DNA of 5,511 bases from Bacteroidales bacterium (GTDB lineage: Bacteria; Bacteroidota; Bacteroidia; Bacteroidales; P3): positions 128,443 through 133,953 of the forward strand of contig JABUUQ010000004.1 in NCBI GenBank assembly GCA_021443125.1, read 5' to 3'. Shown in pieces: positions 1 to 5,511 of this stretch (position 1 is the stretch's first letter; the number at the start of each line of letters is the position of its first letter). The position numbers and the translations under genes were made by a program. The notes below the pieces were generated by a model. That model did no database searches, was not told where the DNA came from, and saw only the letters and a program-made list of their open reading frames with translations.

Positions 1-564
1 GTGCTTTATCTTGTGGTGCAAAAAATAGGCAAAGCAACAAAGAAACTTGCTGAAATAAAGCCCAAAAGCACTCTTTCAATAGTTTTCCCTTTGGGTAACG
101 GATTTGAATTGAAGGGAACAAAGCCTTTGTTGATTGGAGGAGGCGTTGGCTCTGCTCCTTTGTATTTATTGGCAAAGAAATTCTATCAGCAAGGTATAAA
201 ACCCAATATAATTATCGGTGCAAGAAGCAATGAACAACTTTTCCTTACCAATAGATTCAACGCAGTTGGCAATCTAAGTATTTCAACTGAAGACGGCTCT
301 GTTGGAGAGCAAGGATTGGTAACTTCAAACAGTATGATGAAGCAAGATTTTGATATTATCTACACTTGTGGTCCTACTCCAATGATGAAAGCTGTGGCAA
401 ATCTTGCAAAAGAAATGGGAAAAGAATGTTTTGTTTCTTTGGAAAACAGAATGGCTTGCGGTATCGGTGCCTGCCTTTGCTGTGTTCAAGAAAACAATCA
501 AGGTCACAATTTATGCGTATGCACGGAAGGTCCTGTCTTTGACGCTAAAAATATATTATTATGA
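1..564 (+). CDS. pyrK: Dihydroorotate dehydrogenase B, electron transfer subunit PyrK (5' partial)
   Basis: This is the iron-sulfur flavoprotein subunit that carries electrons from the FMN of PyrD through a [2Fe-2S] cluster and FAD to NAD+ in the cytoplasm, in the fourth step of UMP synthesis. The 187 visible residues begin inside the ferredoxin-reductase-like FAD domain; the PLGNGF motif is at 30-35. The NAD-binding half follows with the glycine-rich GGGVGSAPL (47-55) and CGPTPMM (123-129). The C-terminal cluster loop has Cys153, Cys158, Cys161 and Cys174 in C-x4-C-x2-C-x12-C spacing, ending in the family-typical EGPVF. Family members are about 250-260 residues, so roughly 70 N-terminal residues lie upstream of the window and the GTG at position 1 is an internal Val codon, not a start. 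Extra cysteines at 160 and 172 lie within the cluster loop. The stop TGA (562-564) overlaps pyrD, which implies translational coupling. The identification is secure, because both the motifs and the neighbour agree. Confidence 0.96.
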   Translation: MLYLVVQKIGKATKKLAEIKPKSTLSIVFPLGNGFELKGTKPLLIGGGVGSAPLYLLAKKFYQQGIKPNIIIGARSNEQLFLTNRFNAVGNLSISTEDGSVGEQGLVTSNSMMKQDFDIIYTCGPTPMMKAVANLAKEMGKECFVSLENRMACGIGACLCCVQENNQGHNLCVCTEGPVFDAKNILL

Positions 565-1472
565 TGGACGAAAGATTAAAAACAAATATAGGCTCTTTGC
601 AGTTGGACAATCCTGTAATGACAGCCTCTGGAACATTTGGTTTTGGTGAGGAATACAGCGATTTTATCGATGTTTCATCTCTTGGAGGCATAGTTGTAAA
701 AGGCACTACTGGCGAAAGACGCGAAGGTAATGCCTATCCTCGCTTGGCAGAGATACCTGCAGGAATGATAAATGCTGTAGGCTTGCAAAACAAAGGTGTT
801 GAATATTTTTGCAACGAGATTTATCCACGAATAAAAGGCATAAACAAAAACACAATAGTGAATGTATCGGGTTCTTCCATTGAAGAATACTGCAAAGTTG
901 CGGGAATGATAAACGATTTGGAAGAAATCCCAGCCATAGAACTTAATATCTCTTGCCCTAATGTAAAAAAAGGAGGTATGGGCTTTGGTGTCAATAAGGA
1001 TATGGCCAAAGAAGTTGTTATGGAGGTGAGAAAAGTATATAAGAAGCACCTTATAGTCAAACTTACGCCAAATGTAACAAATATAGTTGAGATAGCACAA
1101 GCAATAGAAAGTGCAGGAGCAGATTCTTTGTCTTTGATAAACACTCTTTTGGCTATGGCTGTCGATGCAGAAAGGCAGAAACCAGTATTATCAACCATTA
1201 CCGGTGGAATGTCCGGCCCTGCCGTAAAACCTGTTGCCTTGCGCTGTGTTTGGCAAGTGGCTCACAATGTTGATATACCTGTAATTGGTATGGGAGGAAT
1301 ACAAAATGCCACAGATGTTATAGAGTTTATGCTTGTTGGAGCAAGTGCTGTTGAGGTGGGTACTGCAAACTTCATAAATCCAAAAGTAACAACCGAAATA
1401 ATTGCAGGACTTTCAGAATATCTCGACAGACACAAAATATCAAATATAAAAGAACTAATAGGCAAAATATAA
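561..1472 (+). CDS. pyrD: Dihydroorotate dehydrogenase B (NAD+), catalytic subunit PyrD (class 1B)
   Basis: This FMN enzyme oxidises dihydroorotate to orotate and passes the electrons to PyrK; family 1B enzymes are cytosolic PyrDB2-PyrK2 heterotetramers. The 303 residues match the family's usual length of about 300-310. The TIM-barrel landmarks are in order: ASGTFGFGEEY (22-32), VVKGTT (45-50), NAVGLQN (71-77) and NISCPN (129-134), where Cys132 is the expected catalytic base that marks class 1 (class 2 has Ser). These are followed by VKLTPN (166-171) with a conserved Lys, INT (193-195), GGMSGPAVKP (215-224), and the FMN-phosphate signature VIGMGGIQNATD (241-252), which leads to GA at 260-261. 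Two adjacent in-frame ATGs (561 and 564) could start it. The first overlaps the pyrK stop by 4 bp (ATGA) and the second by 1 bp, so both fit coupled translation. No Shine-Dalgarno is visible. The pairing with pyrK confirms the 1B type over the fumarate-using 1A type. Confidence 0.97.
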   Translation: MMDERLKTNIGSLQLDNPVMTASGTFGFGEEYSDFIDVSSLGGIVVKGTTGERREGNAYPRLAEIPAGMINAVGLQNKGVEYFCNEIYPRIKGINKNTIVNVSGSSIEEYCKVAGMINDLEEIPAIELNISCPNVKKGGMGFGVNKDMAKEVVMEVRKVYKKHLIVKLTPNVTNIVEIAQAIESAGADSLSLINTLLAMAVDAERQKPVLSTITGGMSGPAVKPVALRCVWQVAHNVDIPVIGMGGIQNATDVIEFMLVGASAVEVGTANFINPKVTTEIIAGLSEYLDRHKISNIKELIGKI

Positions 1473-2710
1473 TGAACGCGAACGAAATAGAGATAATGGC
1501 TCCTGTGGGCAGTTACGAAAGTCTTATGGCTGCCATTGACGCTGGTGCAGATAGTGTTTATTTTGGTGTAGGCCAACTTAATATGAGAAGCCATTCAGCA
1601 AACAATTTCAATCTTGAAGACCTTAGAAACATTTGTTCCATTGCCCAAGAGCATAACGTAAAAACCTATCTCACAGTCAATACTGTAATCTACGATGACG
1701 AGATAGAATATATGCAAGAGGTGGTCAGAACGGCACAACAAAGCGGCATTTCTGCCATTATCGCCTCTGATATGTCTGTTATTGCCTATGCAAATTCCAT
1801 AGGTCAGGAGATACATCTTTCAACCCAATGCAATGTATCCAATATAGAGGCTGTAAGATATTATTCCAGTTTTGCCGATGTTATAGTAACCGCAAGGGAG
1901 TTAAGTTTGGACAAAGTGAAGGCTATAACCGAGAAAATCAAAGAGCAGAATATTAGAGGACCAAAAGGTGAGTTGGTAAGAATAGAATGTTTCGTTCATG
2001 GTGCTTTGTGTATGGCTGTAAGTGGCAAATGCTATATCTCTCTCGACAATGCCAATATGTCTGCAAATCGAGGAGCCTGTCTTCAATTCTGCCGTCGTCC
2101 CTACAAGGTTACAGATATGGACGGAGGCACAGAACTTATGGTAGATAACCAATACATAATGTCGCCAAAAGATTTGAAAACCTTGGACTTTATAGGCAAA
2201 ATCATAGATGCAGGAGTAAGGGTGTTCAAAATAGAAGGCAGAGGCAGGAGTCCAGAGTATGTAAAGGTTGTTGTACGCACTTATAAAGAAGCAGTGCAGG
2301 CCTATTGCGACGGAACATGGAGTGAAGACAAGCTTAAGCAATGGAACGACAACCTTAGAAGAGTCTATAATCGTGATTTCTGGGACGGCTACTATTTGGG
2401 CAGAAAAGTGGGCGAATGGACAGAAAAATATGGTTCGCAAGCAACAACAACAAAGGTATTTATCGGCACTGTTACCAACTATTTCAAGAAACTCGGAGTG
2501 GCAGAGATAAGAATGGAAAGTGGAGAATTTGCCCTTGGCGACGAATTCTATATCATTGGTCCTACCACAGGAGTTTTGGAAGGCAAGGCAGAGGAGATTC
2601 GTGTTGATTTGCAACCTGTGGAAAAGACTGTAAAAGGAGAGTTTTTCTCTATGCCTACATCCGAAACCGTAAGAAGAAACGACAAACTATATCTTATTGT
2701 CAAGAAGTGA
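1472..2710 (+). CDS. U32 family protein (PrtC/TrhP-like), probable Fe-S RNA hydroxylase
   Basis: This 412-residue protein belongs to the U32 family, named after Porphyromonas gingivalis PrtC (reported as a collagenase). Its characterised members TrhP, RlhA and UbiU/UbiV are now linked to prephenate- and Fe-S-dependent hydroxylation of tRNA U34, 23S rRNA or ubiquinone precursors. The N-terminal barrel opens with IMAPVGSYESLMAAIDAGAD (8-27) and LNMRS (36-40). The complete U32 signature spans residues 172-190 (E-x-F-x2-G-A-L-C-x4-G-x-C-x-I-S), with Cys180 and Cys187. Cys203 and Cys207 follow in GACLQFC, then FKIEGRGRSPEYV (252-264). The small C-terminal domain covers about 325-412. There is no signal peptide, so secretion as a protease is unlikely. 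The length is closer to TrhP (about 450) than to RlhA (about 650), and a ubiquinone role is unlikely in a menaquinone-using phylum. The start ATG overlaps the pyrD stop (TAATG), so it is the last gene of a coupled unit. The family is certain; the RNA substrate is inferred. Confidence 0.9.
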   Translation: MNANEIEIMAPVGSYESLMAAIDAGADSVYFGVGQLNMRSHSANNFNLEDLRNICSIAQEHNVKTYLTVNTVIYDDEIEYMQEVVRTAQQSGISAIIASDMSVIAYANSIGQEIHLSTQCNVSNIEAVRYYSSFADVIVTARELSLDKVKAITEKIKEQNIRGPKGELVRIECFVHGALCMAVSGKCYISLDNANMSANRGACLQFCRRPYKVTDMDGGTELMVDNQYIMSPKDLKTLDFIGKIIDAGVRVFKIEGRGRSPEYVKVVVRTYKEAVQAYCDGTWSEDKLKQWNDNLRRVYNRDFWDGYYLGRKVGEWTEKYGSQATTTKVFIGTVTNYFKKLGVAEIRMESGEFALGDEFYIIGPTTGVLEGKAEEIRVDLQPVEKTVKGEFFSMPTSETVRRNDKLYLIVKK

Positions 2711-2736
2711 TTGAGGTAAAAATTCTTTCGGCGTTT

Positions 2737-2770
2737 TAATTTTTTGAAAGCAAGGAATAATTTTTTGAAA
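2737..2770. repeat. 13-bp direct repeat, period 21 bp
   Basis: TAATTTTTTGAAA occurs exactly at 2737-2749 and again at 2758-2770, separated by the 8-bp GCAAGGAA. The 21-bp period is two helical turns, so a protein could contact both copies on one face of the DNA. It lies in the 104-bp gap before the PHP phosphatase gene and overlaps its possible promoter. The unit is AT-only apart from one G, so chance in an AT-rich spacer cannot be excluded. The repeat is seen directly; any operator role is inference. Confidence 0.5.
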
Positions 2771-2775
2771 CTTTG
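2743..2775 (+). promoter_or_regulatory. Possible Bacteroidota-type promoter for the PHP phosphatase gene
   Basis: TTTG at 2743-2746 and AAACTTTG at 2768-2775 are 21 nt apart, close to the Bacteroidota consensus of TTTG near -33 and TAnnTTTG near -7. The -7 box matches 5 of 6 defined positions (A instead of the first T). Transcription would start near 2780, giving a leader of about 35 nt before the ATG at 2815. A gap of 104 bp after a gene in a tightly coupled unit makes an own promoter plausible. The match is imperfect and such boxes are common in AT-rich DNA. Confidence 0.35.
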
Positions 2776-2814
2776 TTTTATTCAGAGCAAACAGTTAATA
2801 GAAATAAAGCCAAA

Positions 2815-3660
2815 ATGTATAAGACTAATTATCATTCTCACTCTACTTTCTGCGACGGGAAAAGCACTATGGAAGCAATGGTTGTTGCTGCAATAGAGCA
2901 TGGTTTTTCTCATTGGGGCGTGTCTTCTCACGCACCTGTACCCTTCCCAAACACATTTGCCATAAAACAAGAGGATATAAAGGCATACCTTGGCGAATTC
3001 AAGCGTTTGAAAGAAATTTATTCCGACAGAATACATTTGTATCTCGGCATGGAACTCGACTTTATCACAGACATCATGGAGAATATAAAGGAACAAGCAA
3101 AAGACTATGGTTTGGATTACTTTATAGGCAGTGTGCATCAAGTCAAGGAGCATAACGATTCCATGGATAGTTGGTTTATTGACGGGCACGACCAAGGAAT
3201 ATATGACAGAGAACTGAAAGAATTGTTTGACAACGACATAAGAAGAGGTTGCGAAGCGTATTTCTCTCAACAGATAAGGATGATTGAGACAAACAAGCCC
3301 GACATACTTGGCCATTGCGACAAAATAACCATGCATAACAAAGGCAGATTTTTCACTAACGACACTCCATGGTATGAGGAAATGGTGAGAAGTTTGCTGG
3401 ACACCGTAAAGCAATACGATATCATTACCGAGATAAATACAAGAGGGCTATACAAAAAACGCAACGATGATTTCTATCCTGCTCTTAAATGGTTGAGAAT
3501 TGCAAAAGAAAAAGGAATAAAAATAACTATCTCTACCGATTGCCACAAAGCAGATGAAACCGACCTTTTCTATCAACAGGCTCTCGATTCTGCCAAAGCA
3601 ATAGGATTTACACATATATCATATTTTGAAAACGAGTGGAAAGAGCAAAAGATTGATTGA
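2815..3660 (+). CDS. hisK: PHP-family histidinol-phosphatase (HisK/HisJ type)
   Basis: This is a metal-dependent phosphatase of the PHP (polymerase and histidinol phosphatase) family, probably removing phosphate from L-histidinol phosphate in the penultimate part of histidine synthesis. It has 281 residues, in the normal range of about 260-290. The metal ligands occur in family order: HSH (His7, His9), Asp14, SSHAP with His39, GMELD with Glu80, GSVHQV with His108, LGHCDK with His167, EINTRG (Glu206) and STDCHK with Asp242 and His244. The ATG at 2815 is chosen because the conserved MYKTNYHSH start then sits at the very N-terminus; an in-frame TTG at 2773 would add 14 residues encoded by spacer-like, promoter-bearing DNA. 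No other his gene is in the window, so the enzyme is separate from any his operon. PHP phosphatases of similar sequence can act on other small phosphoesters, so the family is near certain and the substrate is probable. Confidence 0.88.
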   Translation: MYKTNYHSHSTFCDGKSTMEAMVVAAIEHGFSHWGVSSHAPVPFPNTFAIKQEDIKAYLGEFKRLKEIYSDRIHLYLGMELDFITDIMENIKEQAKDYGLDYFIGSVHQVKEHNDSMDSWFIDGHDQGIYDRELKELFDNDIRRGCEAYFSQQIRMIETNKPDILGHCDKITMHNKGRFFTNDTPWYEEMVRSLLDTVKQYDIITEINTRGLYKKRNDDFYPALKWLRIAKEKGIKITISTDCHKADETDLFYQQALDSAKAIGFTHISYFENEWKEQKID

Positions 3661-3681
3661 CAAGGCTTTAATAATAAAAAC

Positions 3682-3711
3682 TTTGTTATTCGATTTTTTT
3701 TTGTATCTTTG
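3682..3711 (+). promoter_or_regulatory. Bacteroidota vegetative promoter for the carboxyltransferase gene
   Basis: TTTG (3682-3685) and TATCTTTG (3704-3711) are separated by 18 nt and match the Bacteroidota -33 (TTTG) and -7 (TAnnTTTG) boxes exactly. Transcription should begin a few bases downstream, near 3716-3719, leaving a leader of about 30 nt to the ATG at 3749. The spacer holds a run of nine T (3694-3702). The site lies in the 88-bp gap after the phosphatase stop, so the carboxyltransferase and biotin-carrier genes probably form their own transcription unit. Confidence 0.78.
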
Positions 3712-3748
3712 CCGTTGTAATTGATTTATAAACTAAACTTTAAGGAAA

Positions 3749-5299
3749 ATGTCATCAATTAACAGTAAAACTCAAGACTTAAAAAAGAGAATGCAGGAAG
3801 CCTTACAAGGCGGTGGTGAAAAGGCCATTGAGAAGCAAAAAGCCGTTGGTAAGATGACTGCAAGAGAGAGAATACTATCATTATTGGATGATGGTTCTTT
3901 CCATGAGTATGACCTTTTTGTTCAACATTCTGGAAAAGATTTCGACATGGACAAAAAAATCCTGCCTGGCGATGGTGTTGTTACAGGAACAGGTACAATA
4001 TGCGGCTATCCCGTATGTATCTATGCACAGGATTTTACAGTAGCGGGAGGTTCTCTTGGCTACATGCACGCACAAAAGATATGTAAGATAATGGACCACG
4101 CTATGAAGTTGAAAACCCCTATAATAGGTATCAATGACTCTGGTGGTGCAAGAATTCAAGAAGGAGTGAATGCTCTTGCCGGCTATGGAGATATTTTTTA
4201 TCGTAACACAATGGCAAGCGGTGTTATTCCTCAAATTTCTGTCATCCTTGGCCCTTGTGCAGGTGGTGCTGTATATTCTCCTGCCCTTACAGACTTCGTT
4301 TTTGTTGTGGATAAAATAAGCAATATGTTTATTACTGGCCCCGATGTTATCAAGTCTGTTCTTGGCGAAGAAATATCAAAAGAAGATTTAGGCGGTGCAA
4401 GAGTCCATGCAGAGATATCTGGTAATGCTCATTTCTTTGCAGAAAGCGAACAAGAGTGTTTTGAACAAATAAAATCTTTGTTCACCTACATTCCTTGGTC
4501 AAACAACAAAAAAGCAGAACCATTTGAGACAAAGAAACCAGACACAAAAACCTACAAAATAAGTTCTATCTTCCCTGCTGACCCTGCCAAACCATACGAT
4601 ATAAGACATATTATTCGTTCTATTTCCGATGGTTCAGAGTTTTTGGAAATACAAGAATTATTTGCTCCTAATATAGTTATAGGTTTTGCTCGTATGAACG
4701 GCGAAACAGTAGGATTTGTGGCTAATCAGCCTGCTGCTATGGCTGGTGTTTTGGATTGCGATGCAAGCGACAAGGCAGCAAGATTTATTCGTTTCTGCGA
4801 TGCTTTCAACATTCCTATAATAACTCTTGAAGATATGCCTGGTTACCTTCCTGGCATAAATCAGGAACATGCAGGTGTTATTCGTCATGGTGCAAAAATA
4901 CTTTATGCATATTCAGAGGCAACCGTTCCAAAGATTACCGTAATTCTTAGAAAGGCTTATGGTGGTGGCTACATAGCAATGTGCTCTTCTCACCTTAAAG
5001 CCGACTTTGTCTTTGCTTGGCCTACTGCAGAAATAGCTGTTATGGGACCTGAAGGTGCTGCAAATGTGGTGTTCCGTAAGGATATAAAAGAATCTGACAA
5101 CCCAGACAAAACAAGAAAAGAAAAGATTGACGAATATCGCAAGAAATTTGCCAACCCTTATGTTGCTGCAAGCTATGGCTACATAGACGCAGTAATACAG
5201 CCAAACGAAACACGCCAATATGTGCTTCATGCTTTGGATGTATCAAAAAATAAACAAGTGCAAAATCCTGACAAGAAACACGGCTTACCACCATTCTAA
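3749..5299 (+). CDS. mmdA: Methylmalonyl-CoA decarboxylase alpha / propionyl-CoA carboxylase beta carboxyltransferase
   Basis: This biotin-dependent carboxyltransferase moves a carboxyl group between methylmalonyl-CoA (or propionyl-CoA) and carrier-bound biotin. Its 516 residues fit the family (about 510-530), with two crotonase-like halves. The N-half has GKMTARERILSLLDDGSF (34-51), AQDFTVAGGSLG (93-104), SGGARIQEG (131-139) and GPCAGGAVYSPAL (168-180). A Lys-rich linker lies near 252-270. The C-half has FVANQP (323-328), EDMPGYLPGINQEHAGVIRH (361-380), RKAYGGGYIAM (401-411), AWPTAEIAVMGPEGAANVVF (423-442) and the terminal KHGLPPF. The paired glycine-rich loops supply the oxyanion holes. AAGGA lies only 2 nt before the ATG, too close for a normal Shine-Dalgarno. 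A strong promoter precedes the gene and a biotin-carrier gene follows after 18 bp. A membrane beta subunit downstream would make this MmdA of a Na+-pumping decarboxylase, whereas a biotin carboxylase would make it PccB; sequence alone does not decide. The symbol reflects usual Bacteroidales naming. Confidence 0.9.
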   Translation: MSSINSKTQDLKKRMQEALQGGGEKAIEKQKAVGKMTARERILSLLDDGSFHEYDLFVQHSGKDFDMDKKILPGDGVVTGTGTICGYPVCIYAQDFTVAGGSLGYMHAQKICKIMDHAMKLKTPIIGINDSGGARIQEGVNALAGYGDIFYRNTMASGVIPQISVILGPCAGGAVYSPALTDFVFVVDKISNMFITGPDVIKSVLGEEISKEDLGGARVHAEISGNAHFFAESEQECFEQIKSLFTYIPWSNNKKAEPFETKKPDTKTYKISSIFPADPAKPYDIRHIIRSISDGSEFLEIQELFAPNIVIGFARMNGETVGFVANQPAAMAGVLDCDASDKAARFIRFCDAFNIPIITLEDMPGYLPGINQEHAGVIRHGAKILYAYSEATVPKITVILRKAYGGGYIAMCSSHLKADFVFAWPTAEIAVMGPEGAANVVFRKDIKESDNPDKTRKEKIDEYRKKFANPYVAASYGYIDAVIQPNETRQYVLHALDVSKNKQVQNPDKKHGLPPF

Positions 5300-5317
5300 A
5301 AAAGAAAGGAAAAAACT

Positions 5318-5511
5318 ATGGCAGAAGAAATAAGAAAACATTATAGACAACTCTATATTGAAGTGGACCCAGGACAAGTATATGCTTTCATTCCTGGAAC
5401 AATTATGGAGATTTTTGTCAAAGAGGGAGAGAAAGTAAAAAAAGGACAACCTCTTTGCACACTACATGCTATGAAGATGGACAACGCCATTTGCTCAACA
5501 ATAGACGGAGT
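5318..5511 (+). CDS. Small biotin carboxyl carrier protein (3' partial)
   Basis: This is the start of a biotinyl-domain protein that would carry carboxybiotin to and from the carboxyltransferase upstream. Sixty-four residues plus two bases are visible. The domain begins almost at once: AFIPGTIMEIFVKEGEKVKKG spans about 23-43, and the biotin-attachment motif AMKM covers 51-54 with Lys53 as the modified lysine (codon 5474-5476), followed by the expected turn towards the second half-domain (TIDG, 61-64). There is no long Ala/Pro-rich linker of the kind found in AccB or MmdC, so the whole protein may be little more than one biotinyl domain. His50 takes the place of the Glu usually found in EAMKM. 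A purine-rich AAAGGA (5305-5310) stands 7 nt before the ATG, a reasonable Shine-Dalgarno, and the 18-bp gap implies co-transcription with the preceding gene. A lipoyl role is less likely because lipoyl domains carry DKA-type motifs, not AMKM. Confidence 0.88.
   Translation, partial: MAEEIRKHYRQLYIEVDPGQVYAFIPGTIMEIFVKEGEKVKKGQPLCTLHAMKMDNAICSTIDG

Noticed and set aside
1..3. GTG at position 1 as the start of pyrK
   Set aside because: It is an internal codon. The FAD-binding N-terminal part of about 70 residues is missing, so the gene begins before the window.
1901..2614. Long open frame of 237 codons on the minus strand, opposite the U32 gene
   Set aside because: It lies wholly antisense to a gene with a clear family signature, its translation is rich in Cys, Phe, Ile and His without recognisable motifs, and it has no promoter or partner. 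It is a shadow of codon bias.
2717..2746. Possible terminator after the U32 gene (AAAAATT 2718-2724 pairing with AATTTTT 2738-2744)
   Set aside because: The stem is all A-T with a 13-nt loop and no GC core, too weak to call as an intrinsic terminator.
2773..2814. TTG at 2773 as start of the PHP phosphatase gene
   Set aside because: The extra 14 residues fall in AT-rich spacer that carries the possible promoter, and the ATG at 2815 places the HxH motif where the family has it.
2782..3414. Open frame of 210 codons on the minus strand, opposite the histidinol-phosphatase gene
   Set aside because: It is antisense to a well-supported PHP enzyme and its translation shows no domain. The other minus-strand frames in the window fail for the same reasons.
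3661..3702. Possible terminator after the phosphatase gene (CAAGG pairing with CTTTG, then a nine-T run)
   Set aside because: The stem is five pairs including a wobble with a long AT loop, and the T run starts 8 nt after it. The T run is explained as the promoter spacer.
1..5511. Mobile element, CRISPR, tRNA or phage content
   Set aside because: Coding is almost continuous with familiar metabolic genes. No terminal inverted repeats, transposase or integrase motifs, spaced repeats or tRNA-like folds were seen on reading both strands.

Overview
The window looks like ordinary core chromosome from an AT-rich member of the Bacteroidota, probably of the Bacteroidales type. The main signs are a textbook Bacteroidota promoter (TTTG, an 18-nt spacer, then TATCTTTG) before the carboxyltransferase gene, translation starts that mostly lack a well-placed Shine-Dalgarno, and gene content typical of anaerobic Bacteroidales: a PyrK/PyrDB dihydroorotate dehydrogenase, a PrtC/TrhP-type U32 protein, and a biotin-dependent methylmalonyl-CoA/propionyl-CoA carboxyltransferase with a separate small biotin carrier. 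The phylum call is an inference; no rRNA or other marker is present. All genes lie on the + strand.

Positions 1-2710 form a tightly packed three-gene unit. The 3' part of pyrK (5' end outside the window) overlaps pyrD at ATGATG, and pyrD overlaps a U32-family gene at TAATG. PyrK and PyrD together make the NAD-linked dihydroorotate dehydrogenase of pyrimidine synthesis. The U32 protein belongs to a family now known for iron-sulfur-dependent, O2-independent hydroxylations, including tRNA wobble uridine hydroxylation. Its translational coupling to a UMP-biosynthesis pair is suggestive but unproven.

Positions 2711-2814 are a non-coding AT-rich gap with an exact 13-bp direct repeat at a 21-bp period and a possible promoter. 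It precedes a PHP-family histidinol-phosphatase gene (2815-3660), whose true start is an ATG, not the in-frame TTG upstream.

Positions 3661-3748 hold the strong promoter. It drives a 516-residue carboxyltransferase (3749-5299), followed after 18 bp by the start of a small biotin carrier protein (from 5318) that runs off the end. These two should form part of a biotin-dependent complex acting on methylmalonyl-CoA/propionyl-CoA. Whether it is a sodium-pumping decarboxylase or a carboxylase depends on genes beyond the window.

I found no RNA genes, insertion sequences, CRISPR arrays or phage genes, and no convincing sign of an undescribed system. The points most worth checking are a histidine in place of the near-invariant glutamate in the biotin-attachment motif, the cysteine pattern of the U32 protein, and the 21-bp-period repeat.
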